Of a stretch of 64,000 nt of DNA, positions 8,494 through 16,672 are shown piece after piece (position 1 is the stretch's first letter; every line of letters begins with the position of its first letter). The notes below the pieces were generated by a model. That model had not been told where the DNA came from. It saw only the letters and a program-made list of their open reading frames with translations, and made no database searches. This DNA comes from Novosphingobium sp. PhB57 (lineage in GTDB: Bacteria > Pseudomonadota > Alphaproteobacteria > Sphingomonadales > Sphingomonadaceae): positions 1,426,001 through 1,490,000 of the forward strand of contig NZ_SMBO01000001.1 in assembly GCF_004342985.1 (NCBI RefSeq). The letters are read 5' to 3'. Position numbers and translations under genes: made by a program.

Positions 8494-8586
8494 CCTTCGT
8501 CATTGCGAGGAGGTGAAGCCGGCGAAGCAATCCAGAGCGGTGTAAGGCGCCCCTGGATTGCTTCGCCATGCTCGCAATGACGAAGG
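8494..8586. repeat. 93-bp palindromic interspersed-type repeat
   Basis: Nested inverted repeats: outer arms CCTTCGTCATTGCGAG (8494-8509) and CTCGCAATGACGAAGG (8571-8586), inner arms GGCGAAGCAATCCAG (8521-8535) and CTGGATTGCTTCGCC (8553-8567). The words CGTCATTGCGAG and GAAGCAATCCAG are typical of a palindromic repeat dispersed in many proteobacterial genomes (REPIN/MITE-like). Only one copy lies in this window. Confidence 0.7.
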
Positions 8587-8611
8587 ATGGAATCGAATCT
8601 GGCGGACCAAA

Positions 8612-8650
8612 ACGAGAAAGGGCGCGGTCGCCTGAGCGCCGCGCCCTTTC
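8612..8650 (-). terminator. Terminator of the FYDLN-acid gene
   Basis: 12-bp stem GAAAGGGCGCGG/CCGCGCCCTTTC (8616-8627, 8639-8650), followed on the minus strand by TCGTTTT. It lies 24 bp past the stop of the gene ending at 8674. Confidence 0.8.
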
Positions 8651-8673
8651 CCTTAATGGATGCGTATCGCGGC

Positions 8674-8994
8674 TTACTCGTCGCGGTCGCCGTCGTCGTC
8701 GCCGGCACCGATGCCGAGATCGTCGTCACCGCCGAGGTCGACGTCGTTGTCCGGCGAATCGCCGTCGTCGTCGATATCCAGATCTTCTTCAGCCAGATCC
8801 GAATCTTCGGTCTCGACCACTTCCTTCTTCTGGATTTCCTCATAGGGAATCGGCTGCTTGGACTTCAGCACCGGCTCCGGGTGCCACGAATGGCCGCACT
8901 CGATGCAGGTGACCGGGTCGTCCTTGCCCAGGTCGTAGAAGCGGGTGCCGCATTTCGGGCAGCCGTGCTTGGCGCCCCACTCAGGCTTTGCCAT
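8674..8994 (-). CDS. FYDLN-acid family protein (TIGR02300)
   Basis: A 106-residue protein with an N-terminal zinc-ribbon-like half (GCPKCGTRFYDLGKDDPVTC, then IECGH, so two CxxC knuckles) including the family signature FYDL. The C-terminal half (residues ~60-106) is almost entirely Asp, Glu and Gly. The family is conserved in alphaproteobacteria and its function is unknown. It is divergent from aroA. Confidence 0.9.
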   Translation of the reverse strand: MAKPEWGAKHGCPKCGTRFYDLGKDDPVTCIECGHSWHPEPVLKSKQPIPYEEIQKKEVVETEDSDLAEEDLDIDDDGDSPDNDVDLGGDDDLGIGAGDDDGDRDE

Positions 8995-9174
8995 GAAATG
9001 TCCTCATATTGCCCGCTCGAAAGGAACGGGCGTGAATTTCGTATCTTGATGGGAGGGCCGGCGCGCAAAATCAAGCGTCCCGGCACCATCAGGGCGCGCG
9101 CCTTGCCATAGGCCGCACCCGCTGTCAAAAGCCCGGCGATTTTGCGCCCCTCCAGTATCGAGAGAAGCACGCCC

Positions 9175-10521
9175 GTGAGCCACGACGACACCACCCCCAT
9201 GCGCCCCCGCCGTTTCCTGCCCGCAGGACCGCTCAAGGGCAAGATCCGCGTGCCGGGTGACAAGTCGATCAGCCACCGCTCGATCATGCTGGGCGCGCTG
9301 GCCGTGGGCGAAACGCGCGTGACCGGCCTGCTGGAAGGCGAGGACGTGCTGGCCACCGCCGCCGCCATGCGCGCCATGGGCGCCACGGTGGAACGCGTGG
9401 GAGACGGCGAATGGCGGGTGAGCGGCGTGGGCGTGGGCGCCCTGCTCCAGCCCGAGGGTCCGCTCGACATGGGCAATTCCGGCACCTCGACCCGCCTGCT
9501 CATGGGCCTGGTCGCCAGCCACCCCATCACTGTCAGCTTCACGGGCGACGGCTCGCTCTCCAAGCGCCCGATGGGCCGCGTGATCGATCCGCTCTCCGAA
9601 ATGGGTGCGAGTTTCGAAGCCAGCGAAGGAGGCCGCCTCCCGCTGATCGTGCGCGGCGCCTCGCCGGCCGTGCCGATCACTTACCGCCTGCCCGTCGCCT
9701 CTGCACAAGTGAAGAGCGCGATCCTGCTCGCCGGCCTCAACACCCCCGGCACCACCACCGTGATCGAGCCGGTGCCGACGCGCGATCACTCCGAGCGCAT
9801 GCTCAAGGGCTTCGGCGCCGATCTTGAGGTCACGGTGGAGGCGGACGGCACCCGCGTCATCACCATCAAGGGCGAGGCGGAACTGAAGCCGCAAGTCATC
9901 GACGTACCGGGTGACCCCTCCTCCGCCGCTTTCTTCATCGTTGCTGCCCTCGTCACGCCGGGCAGCGAAGTCGTGATCGAGAACGTCGGCCTCAACCCGA
10001 CGCGCGCCGGCCTTGTCGAAGTGCTGCGCCAGATGGGCGGCCAGATCGAATTCCTGAACGAGCGCGAAGTCGGCGGAGAGCCGGTGGCGGACCTTCTGGT
10101 GAGGCATTCGCAGCTCAAGGGCATCGAAGTCGATCCCGCCATCGCGCCTGCCATGATCGATGAATTCCCCGTTCTCTTCGTGGCGGCCTCGCTTGCCGAG
10201 GGCGTCACCGTCACCAGCGGTCTCGACGAACTGCGCGTGAAGGAATCGGACCGCCTCACCGCCATGGCCGTCGCGCTGACGCTGGCGGGCGCCCGGATCG
10301 AGGAACGCGAGGACGGCCTCGTCATCACCGGCACCGGCGGCAAGCCCCTGCCCGGCACGGCCAGCGACGCGCAAGTCGTCACCCACCTCGACCACCGCAT
10401 TGCCATGTCGATGGCGATTGCCGGCCTCGTCAGCAGCGGCGGCGTGGAAGTGGACGACACGCGCCCGATCGCCACCAGCTTCCCCAATTTCGAGGACCTG
10501 CTGGCCACGCTGGCCGGATAA
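9175..10521 (+). CDS. aroA: 3-phosphoshikimate 1-carboxyvinyltransferase (EPSP synthase, class II)
   Basis: Transfers enolpyruvate from PEP to shikimate-3-phosphate, the sixth step of the shikimate pathway, in the cytoplasm. The 448-residue protein carries the four short motifs used to define class II enzymes: GDKS (in GDKSISHRS), SAQVK, RDHSE and NPTR. In the PEP-site loop the sequence is GNSGTSTR, with Gly at the position where the glyphosate-tolerant CP4 enzyme has Ala. The GTG at 9175 is chosen because GAGAGAAG precedes it; the internal ATG at 9199 has no such site. Confidence 0.94.
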   Translation: MSHDDTTPMRPRRFLPAGPLKGKIRVPGDKSISHRSIMLGALAVGETRVTGLLEGEDVLATAAAMRAMGATVERVGDGEWRVSGVGVGALLQPEGPLDMGNSGTSTRLLMGLVASHPITVSFTGDGSLSKRPMGRVIDPLSEMGASFEASEGGRLPLIVRGASPAVPITYRLPVASAQVKSAILLAGLNTPGTTTVIEPVPTRDHSERMLKGFGADLEVTVEADGTRVITIKGEAELKPQVIDVPGDPSSAAFFIVAALVTPGSEVVIENVGLNPTRAGLVEVLRQMGGQIEFLNEREVGGEPVADLLVRHSQLKGIEVDPAIAPAMIDEFPVLFVAASLAEGVTVTSGLDELRVKESDRLTAMAVALTLAGARIEEREDGLVITGTGGKPLPGTASDAQVVTHLDHRIAMSMAIAGLVSSGGVEVDDTRPIATSFPNFEDLLATLAG

Positions 10522-10587
10522 GGGCATTCTTGCAGGCTGGCGGCGCCGCGTTCTTCCACGCGGGCGCCCCGCCTGACAGGAGTGTGC

Positions 10588-10881
10588 ATGATCCTCGACC
10601 TGCCGCAGTGGCTCAGCAACATCCTCGGCTTCGTGGGCACCGTGTGCTGCGTGATCGCCTATGCCTATGTGACATACGAGAACAATCCGAACCGCTACCT
10701 TCAGCACGGACTGAACTTCGTCGGGGCCGTGCTCCTGCTCATTTCGCTGATGGTGAACGTCAACCTCCCCTCCATCGCGATGGAGGGGCTTTGGGCGATC
10801 ATCGCCGGCTGGGGCCTCCTGAAGGCCCTGCGGTCAAGGCGCAGCGCGGACCGGCCATCCGACGAAGCCCGCCTGCCTTGA
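10588..10881 (+). CDS. Small membrane protein, CBU_0592-like family
   Basis: A 97-residue protein with three predicted hydrophobic segments: WLSNILGFVGTVCCVIAYAY, LNFVGAVLLLISLMV and AMEGLWAIIAGWGLL. It looks like the small CBU_0592-type membrane family of unknown function, often described only by domain. The ATG at 10588 has AGGAG five bases upstream. It follows aroA by 66 bp and precedes cmk, so it may be cotranscribed. Confidence 0.7.
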   Translation: MILDLPQWLSNILGFVGTVCCVIAYAYVTYENNPNRYLQHGLNFVGAVLLLISLMVNVNLPSIAMEGLWAIIAGWGLLKALRSRRSADRPSDEARLP

Positions 10882-10966
10882 CCTTCGCCCAGACCTTCGC
10901 CCAAACCTACGGCGCCGGCTCGACCAGCCCCTTGCCTTGGCCGCGCCAAGCCGCCAAGAGCCCGCG

Positions 10967-11602
10967 ATGATCATCGCCGTCGACGGACCCACCGCATCGG
11001 GCAAAGGCACTATCGCCAAGGCCCTCGCAGAGCATTACGGCCTGCCCCACCTCGATACCGGACTGCTTTACCGCGCCGTCGGCCGCCAGTGCTTCCTCGA
11101 CGGCGGCAATCCCGACGATCCGGTGGCCGCCCTTGCCGCATGTGCCTTTCCGGACGCATTCCTGAGCGACCCGGAACTCCGTTCGGAAGCGAGCGGCGGC
11201 CTTGCAAGCCGCGTCTCGATCCACCCCGCGGTGCGGCAGGCCCTGTTCGAACGCCAGCGCAGCTTCGCCACGCAGGCCGGCGGTGCCGTGCTCGACGGGC
11301 GAGATATCGGCACGGTGATCGCGCCCGAGGCAGAGGCCAAACTCTTCGTGACCGCTTCGGTGGAAGCCCGCGCCCAGCGCCGCCATCTCGAAATGGAGGC
11401 GCAGGGCCGCGATGTCTCGCTGGATGAGATCGCCGCCGACTTGTCCGCCCGCGACGCCCGCGACCGCGGCCGCAAGGACGCCCCGCTCGTGGCGGCAGAT
11501 GACGCCGTGCTGCTCGATACGTCCGACCTCGGCCGCGACGCAGCAATCGCCGCGGCCATCGCCGCGGTCGAAGCGCGCGCGCGCCGATCGCCAGCTCTTT
11601 GA
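10967..11602 (+). CDS. cmk: (d)CMP kinase
   Basis: Phosphorylates CMP and dCMP with ATP in pyrimidine nucleotide metabolism. The 211-residue protein has the P-loop DGPTASGKGT at residues 6-15, LDTGLLYRAVG, GAVLDGRDIGTVIAP for nucleotide binding, and the lid R-D-A-R-D-R-G-R. The ATG at 10967 is chosen because homology starts at MIIAVDGP. In most proteobacteria cmk directly precedes rpsA, but here a convergent hydroxylase gene lies between them. Confidence 0.95.
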   Translation: MIIAVDGPTASGKGTIAKALAEHYGLPHLDTGLLYRAVGRQCFLDGGNPDDPVAALAACAFPDAFLSDPELRSEASGGLASRVSIHPAVRQALFERQRSFATQAGGAVLDGRDIGTVIAPEAEAKLFVTASVEARAQRRHLEMEAQGRDVSLDEIAADLSARDARDRGRKDAPLVAADDAVLLDTSDLGRDAAIAAAIAAVEARARRSPAL

Positions 11603-11629
11603 CATCAAGGCCCTCTGGAAGGCGGGCCT

Positions 11630-12421
11630 TCAATCCCGCGCGCGGTTGCGCCAGCGCTCGACCCCGGCCCGGGCGTCCTGCACGAAGCGCGAACGCCGCA
11701 CGCCTTCCAGGAACAGGTTGCCCACGATCCACCCCACGGGACCGACCGGGCGCTTGAACTGCACGAGCAGGACGATGCGCGTTTCTTCGCTGTCATTCCT
11801 CACTTCGTGGTTGAAGACATCGTCGAAAACCAGACACTTGCCTTCCTGCCACTCCAGCCAATCGTCGACCACGCGCATCCGGCACTCCCCGGATTCGCGC
11901 GGCACCTGGATGCCGAGGTGGCACGTCAGGAACGCTTTCGAGACGCCGGTGTGGGCCGGCAGGTGCGTGCCTGGAACGAGCACGGAAAAGAACGCCGAAT
12001 TCAGGCCGGGTATGCGCGAAATCAACTCGGCCGTGCGCGGACAGGCCCGGCAATTGGGCTCGTCCCGGTAGCGATAGCCGACCAGGAAGTAGGACCGCCA
12101 GCGCCCGGCCGGAGCGATGCGCCGATGGTCGGGTGAAATCGTCGCCAGTGGAGGAACTTCCTCCAGGTCCTGGAGCACGGCCGCGGCTTCCTCACGGATG
12201 GCCTCCCAGTTGTCTTCCAGCAGGCGGGTCCAGCGGAAATTCGCCGGATCGTGAACCGGCACGTCCGGTACGCGCGAACTGCGGGCAATCCAGCGGTTCG
12301 TCCTGGGCTGCATCCATTTCCCGAAACGCAGGATCCAGTTCGGCTTCGGGACCAGCGCCTTGCTGGGGGCCATCGTTGCATCGAGTCTGTCTGGGATCGG
12401 TGACGTAGCGTGCTCGGCCAT
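11630..12421 (-). CDS. Aspartyl/asparaginyl beta-hydroxylase-family dioxygenase
   Basis: A 263-residue Fe(II)/2-oxoglutarate oxygenase. The double-stranded beta-helix shows the first metal His in GTHLPAHTGVSKAFLTCHLG, a middle CLVFDDVFNHEVRN with the second His, and Arg of ETRIVLLVQF. Family members hydroxylate Asp/Asn side chains or, in the LpxO branch, lipid A acyl chains, so the substrate here is open. The start at 12421 (MAEHATSPIPDR) avoids a long Ser/Arg-rich false extension. It is transcribed against cmk and rpsA. Confidence 0.85.
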   Translation of the reverse strand: MAEHATSPIPDRLDATMAPSKALVPKPNWILRFGKWMQPRTNRWIARSSRVPDVPVHDPANFRWTRLLEDNWEAIREEAAAVLQDLEEVPPLATISPDHRRIAPAGRWRSYFLVGYRYRDEPNCRACPRTAELISRIPGLNSAFFSVLVPGTHLPAHTGVSKAFLTCHLGIQVPRESGECRMRVVDDWLEWQEGKCLVFDDVFNHEVRNDSEETRIVLLVQFKRPVGPVGWIVGNLFLEGVRRSRFVQDARAGVERWRNRARD

Positions 12422-12782
12422 GAAGGCTCCTCGAACGAAGTGTCCCGCGCTCCCCCATATCTCAGGCCGAAGGTCAGGACAGGGCGGGACAATGGCGCTT
12501 TTCCGAGGCGGCCACAAGACGGCCGCCCTGCCCGGTTCCGACGGACCGCCGCCATCCGTCGGCGAACCGGGCAGGCCGGCATTTTCCTTGCATTTTGGCG
12601 CTCCGGCGCGTAGGGGCCGCCGGTCTGGAAAGCCCTTGCGCTGAAAGGACGCTGCGGAAGGCATCCGGCCCCCGTGGCAGTACGGCCCTTTTGGCCCGCC
12701 GCCCGCATGGTGCGGACGCGCGGAGGAAAGACCGGCGGATTCAACCGCCTGGCCGGAAATACGTGAACAGGAAAGACCTTTA
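12422..12782. other. Leader and promoter region of rpsA
   Basis: No gene is seen in these 361 bases. The stretch separates the divergent hydroxylase and rpsA genes and should contain both promoters and a long rpsA leader. The sequence just before the rpsA ATG contains AGGAAAG. Confidence 0.5.
12588..12616 (+). promoter_or_regulatory. Possible rpsA promoter
   Basis: TTGCAT (12588-12593), a 17-bp spacer, then TAGGGG (12611-12616), about 165 bp before the rpsA start. The -35 is good and the -10 poor, so it is only a candidate. Confidence 0.3.
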
Positions 12783-14495
12783 ATGGCTAGTTCTGCCAAT
12801 CCGACTCGCGACGATTTCGCGAAAATGCTCGACGACCAGCTCGGCGGCGTCGCCGACGACGGCTTTGAAGGCCGCGTGGTCAAGGGCACCATCACCGCCA
12901 TCGAAAACGACAAGGCCGTCATCGACGTTGGCCTCAAGAGCGAAGGCCGCGTGCCGCTGCGCGAATTCGCGCGCGGTGAAGGCGAGCACGGCCTGAAGGT
13001 CGGTGACGAAGTCGAAGTCTACGTCGACCGCGTCGAAAACGCCGACGGCGAAGCGATGCTGTCGCGCGACCGCGCCCGCCGCGAAGCCGCGTGGGACAAG
13101 CTCGAAAACGAATTCGGTGAAGGCAAGCGCGTCGAAGGCGTGATCTTCGGCCGCGTCAAGGGCGGCTTCACCGTCGACCTCGACGGCGCCGTTGCCTTCC
13201 TCCCCGGCTCGCAGGTCGACATCCGCCCCGTGCGCGACGTCACCCCGCTGATGGACGTGCCGCAGCCCTTCCAGATCCTGAAGATGGACCGTCGCCGCGG
13301 CAATATCGTCGTGTCGCGCCGTGCCGTCCTCGAAGAAACGCGCGCCGAACAGCGCAGCGAGCTGATCGACAAGCTGAGCGAAGGCCAGGTCATCGAAGGC
13401 GTCGTCAAGAACATCACCGACTACGGTGCGTTCGTTGACCTCGGCGGCATCGACGGCCTGCTCCATGTCACCGACATGAGCTACAAGCGCGTCAACCACC
13501 CGAGCGAAGTGATCGCCATCGGCGACACCGTGAAGGTGCAGATCATCCGCATCAACCAGGACACCCAGCGCATCAGCCTCGGCATGAAGCAGCTGGAAAG
13601 CGATCCGTGGGAAGGCGCAGCCGTCAAGTACCCCGTGGGCGCCAAGCTCACCGGCACCGTCACGAACATCACCGAATACGGTGCCTTCGTGGAACTGGAA
13701 GCCGGCATCGAGGGCCTTGTCCACGTTTCGGAAATGTCCTGGACCAAGAAGAACGTCCACCCCGGCAAGATCGTCTCGACCTCGCAGGAAGTCGAAGTGG
13801 TCGTTCTCGAAGTCGATTCGGACAAGCGCCGCATCTCGCTCGGCCTCAAGCAGGCTCAGCAGAACCCCTGGGAAGCCTTCGCCGAGAAGCACCCCGTCGG
13901 TTCGCAGGTTGAAGGCGAAGTCAAGAACGCCACTGAATTCGGCCTGTTCATCGGTCTCGACGGCGACGTCGACGGCATGGTCCACATGTCGGACATCGCC
14001 TGGGGCATCTCGGGCGAAGACGCGCTGGCTCTGCACCGCAAGGGCGAGCAGGTTTCGGCCGTTGTTCTCGACGTCGACGTCGAGAAGGAACGCATCAGCC
14101 TCGGCATGAAGCAGCTTGAGCGTGGCGCTCCGGCCGCTGGCGGCGTTGCCGCAACCGGCGGCAGCTCGCTGCGTCGTAGCGAAGTCGTCACCGTCACCGT
14201 TCTCGAAGTTCGCGACGGCGGCCTGGAAGTCCAGGCTGGCGACGATGGCGCCACCGGCTTCATCAAGCGTTCGGACCTCGGCCGCGACCGCGACGAGCAG
14301 CGCCCCGACCGCTTCCAGGTCGGCCAGAAGCTCGACGCCATGGTCACCGGCTTCGATCGTTCGAAGAAGCCGAACTTCTCGGTCAAGGCCCGCCAGCTGG
14401 CCGAAGAGAAGGAAGCCGTGGAACAGTACGGTTCGTCGGACTCGGGCGCTTCGCTCGGCGACATCCTCGGCGAAGCCCTCAAGAACCGTTCGTAA
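12783..14495 (+). CDS. rpsA: 30S ribosomal protein S1
   Basis: A 570-residue S1, which delivers mRNA to the 30S subunit, especially leaders with weak Shine-Dalgarno sites. It has six S1 OB-fold repeats. Repeats 3-6 are obvious from ITDYGAFVDLGGIDGLLHV, ITEYGAFVELEAGIEGLVHV, ATEFGLFIGLDGDVDGMVHM and a more diverged last copy. Each carries the RISLG(M/L)KQ end. It is preceded by AGGAAAG and ends in a terminator. Confidence 0.97.
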   Translation: MASSANPTRDDFAKMLDDQLGGVADDGFEGRVVKGTITAIENDKAVIDVGLKSEGRVPLREFARGEGEHGLKVGDEVEVYVDRVENADGEAMLSRDRARREAAWDKLENEFGEGKRVEGVIFGRVKGGFTVDLDGAVAFLPGSQVDIRPVRDVTPLMDVPQPFQILKMDRRRGNIVVSRRAVLEETRAEQRSELIDKLSEGQVIEGVVKNITDYGAFVDLGGIDGLLHVTDMSYKRVNHPSEVIAIGDTVKVQIIRINQDTQRISLGMKQLESDPWEGAAVKYPVGAKLTGTVTNITEYGAFVELEAGIEGLVHVSEMSWTKKNVHPGKIVSTSQEVEVVVLEVDSDKRRISLGLKQAQQNPWEAFAEKHPVGSQVEGEVKNATEFGLFIGLDGDVDGMVHMSDIAWGISGEDALALHRKGEQVSAVVLDVDVEKERISLGMKQLERGAPAAGGVAATGGSSLRRSEVVTVTVLEVRDGGLEVQAGDDGATGFIKRSDLGRDRDEQRPDRFQVGQKLDAMVTGFDRSKKPNFSVKARQLAEEKEAVEQYGSSDSGASLGDILGEALKNRS

Positions 14496-14530
14496 GAACG
14501 CTTCCGGGCTTCACCGCAAGGTGAACCATC

Positions 14531-14565
14531 AAAGGCCCGTCCGGAGCAATCCGGGCGGGCTTTTG
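14531..14565 (+). terminator. rpsA terminator
   Basis: Stem GCCCGTCCGGA/TCCGGGCGGGC (14535-14545, 14550-14560, one G-U pair) followed by TTTT, 36 bp past the rpsA stop. Confidence 0.88.
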
Positions 14566-14659
14566 CTTTTCCGGCGGTCGCCATCGCGCGCGCGCCTTGC
14601 TTCCAGGCTCTTTCGCGCACCGCTCCGAAGGCTTACATCGCCCGGCAAGGAGACGCCCG

Positions 14660-15430
14660 ATGCTCGAAGTTCACCAGTTCCCCTGCCTCAGCGACAATTA
14701 CGGCTATCTGCTGCACGATCCCGTCAGCGGGGAAACCGCCTGCATCGATACGCCCGATGCCGATGAGTACCTCCGCCAGGCCGGGCACAAGGGCTGGCAG
14801 ATCACGCAGATCTGGAACACGCACTGGCATCCCGACCACGCCGGCGGCAATGCGGCGATCAAGGCCTGCACCAATTGCACCATCACCGCTCCGCTGGACG
14901 ATGCCGGGAAGATCGAAGGCGTCGACCGGACCGTGTCTCAGGGAGAGGTCGTCATGCTGGGCAACTGGAAGGCCCATGTCATCGACGTAGGCGGCCATAC
15001 CATGGGCCATTGCGCCTACTACCTACCCGAGGCGCAGATCGCTTTCGTCGGCGATTCGGTCTTTGCGCTGGGCTGCGGGCGCATGTTCGAAGGTCAGCCC
15101 GCGCAGTTCTGGGCGAGCCTCCAGCGCATCAAGGCGCTGCCGGTGGACACGATGCTCTACTGCGCCCACGAATATACCGCGGCGAATGCCCGCTTCGCGC
15201 TCCATGCCGATCCGGACAATGCCGAGTTGGCCGCTTATGCCGAAGACATCGCGCGCGCGCGCGCAGCGGGCCTGCCGACAGTCCCCACCAAGCTCGGCCG
15301 CGAGCTGCTGACGAACCCGTTCCTGCGCGCGGACGCCCCCGCTATCCAGGCGCGCTGGGCGCCGGAGGGCGAGGCCGGAGATGCCGTGGCGACCTTTGCC
15401 GCTCTGCGCGAGGCCAAGAACACCTTCTAG
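14660..15430 (+). CDS. gloB: Hydroxyacylglutathione hydrolase (glyoxalase II)
   Basis: Hydrolyses S-lactoylglutathione to lactate and glutathione, the second step of methylglyoxal detoxification. The 256-residue metallo-beta-lactamase fold shows the binuclear site THWHPDHAGGN, then GGHTMGH, FVGDSVFALGCGRMFEG with the bridging Asp, and YCAHEYTAANARFA. The C-terminal domain that binds glutathione has the typical KxxNPFLR-like end (LLTNPFLRADAP). ATG at 14660 has AAGGAGA upstream. Confidence 0.94.
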   Translation: MLEVHQFPCLSDNYGYLLHDPVSGETACIDTPDADEYLRQAGHKGWQITQIWNTHWHPDHAGGNAAIKACTNCTITAPLDDAGKIEGVDRTVSQGEVVMLGNWKAHVIDVGGHTMGHCAYYLPEAQIAFVGDSVFALGCGRMFEGQPAQFWASLQRIKALPVDTMLYCAHEYTAANARFALHADPDNAELAAYAEDIARARAAGLPTVPTKLGRELLTNPFLRADAPAIQARWAPEGEAGDAVATFAALREAKNTF

Positions 15431-15474
15431 CGGCTGTTTCGCGGAGGCAGGGATTTCCCCTGCCCCGCATAGTG

Positions 15475-16641
15475 CTATTCGTAGACGATCCGCAGTTTCG
15501 CGGCGGCTTCTGCAGCGATCCGCCGCGCTTCATCGGTGTCGCTTGCCAGCGCCAGGGCGACACCCATGCGGCGATAGGGTCGCGTCGTGGGCTTGGCGAA
15601 GACCCGCAGGTCCACCTCGCCGCCCGGCGTCGCCAGGACATCCGCCAGCCCCTCGTAGGCGAAAACCTCGGCCTCGCGGTCGGCCAGGATCACGGCCGAG
15701 GCACTCGGGCCGCGAAGGGTGACTTCGGGGACCGGAAGGCCCAGGATGGCCCGCGCGTGCAGATCGAACTCCGAAAGGTTCTGCGAGATCAGCGTGACCA
15801 TGCCGGTGTCGTGCGGGCGCGGCGAGAGTTCGGAGAAGATCACGTCTTCGCCTTTCACGAAGAACTCCACCCCGAAGATGCCGTAGCCGCCAAGATCGTC
15901 CACGACTTTGCGCGCCATGTCCTGAGCCGCGGCGATCGCCGCGGGCGCCATGGGCGTCGGCTGCCAGGATTCCTGGTAGTCGCCGCGTTCCTGCCGGTGG
16001 CCGATCGGCGGGCAGAACGACACGCCCTCGCGGCTGCGCACGGTCAGCAGCGTGATTTCGTAATCGAAATCGACGAACTCTTCGACGATCACCCGGGCCC
16101 GGTCGCCGCGCATGTTGGCGACGGCATAGTCCCAGGCCTTCTCCAGATCGGCCGCATCCCGCACGGTGCTCTGGCCCTTGCCCGAAGAGGACATGACCGG
16201 CTTGATCACGCAAGGCAGCCCCGTGTGCTCGGCGCCGGTCAAGACTTCGCCCAGGTTCTCGGCATAGCGATAGCGCGAGGTGCGCAATCCGAGTTCGGTC
16301 GCGGCCACTTCGCGGATGCGGTCGCGGTTCATGGTCATCTGCGTCGCCCGCGCCGATGGCACCACGCAGAAGCCTTCCGCCTCCACTTCCGCCAGCACTT
16401 CGGTGCGGATGGCCTCGACTTCGGGCACGATGAAGTCCGGCCGGTGCTTCTCGATGGCGGCGCGCAGCCGCTCCCCGTCAAGCATCGAGAAGACTTCGAA
16501 AGCATCGGCCACCTGCATCGCCGGCGCGCCCTCGTAAGCATCGCAGGCCACGACCTCGCAGCCGAGCCGCTTGGCCGAGATCACGAATTCGCGCCCCAGT
16601 TCGCCCGAACCGAGCAGCAGGATCTTCGCGGTGAATGGCAT
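15475..16641 (-). CDS. purT: Formate-dependent GAR formyltransferase PurT
   Basis: An ATP-grasp enzyme that formylates glycinamide ribonucleotide with formate and ATP, the folate-independent route of purine synthesis step 3. The 388-residue protein shows the N-terminal LLLGSGELGREFVISAKRLG, the ATP-binding KPVMSSSGKGQS, VEEFVDFDYEITLL and FSELSPRPHDTGMVT. The start at 16641 (MPFTAKILLLG) is chosen over 16701 by family length. It follows mgtE by 31 bp on the same strand and may be cotranscribed. Confidence 0.95.
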   Translation of the reverse strand: MPFTAKILLLGSGELGREFVISAKRLGCEVVACDAYEGAPAMQVADAFEVFSMLDGERLRAAIEKHRPDFIVPEVEAIRTEVLAEVEAEGFCVVPSARATQMTMNRDRIREVAATELGLRTSRYRYAENLGEVLTGAEHTGLPCVIKPVMSSSGKGQSTVRDAADLEKAWDYAVANMRGDRARVIVEEFVDFDYEITLLTVRSREGVSFCPPIGHRQERGDYQESWQPTPMAPAAIAAAQDMARKVVDDLGGYGIFGVEFFVKGEDVIFSELSPRPHDTGMVTLISQNLSEFDLHARAILGLPVPEVTLRGPSASAVILADREAEVFAYEGLADVLATPGGEVDLRVFAKPTTRPYRRMGVALALASDTDEARRIAAEAAAKLRIVYE

Positions 16642-16672
16642 GGCGGCCGGTCCTTTCGTTTGGCTTTGCGCC

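Noticed and set aside
12022..12937. Long upstream extension of the hydroxylase (435-residue frame)
   Set aside because: The extra N-terminal 170 residues are Arg/Ser/Pro-rich, run into the rpsA start on the other strand and match no family; the start at 12421 gives a normal protein.
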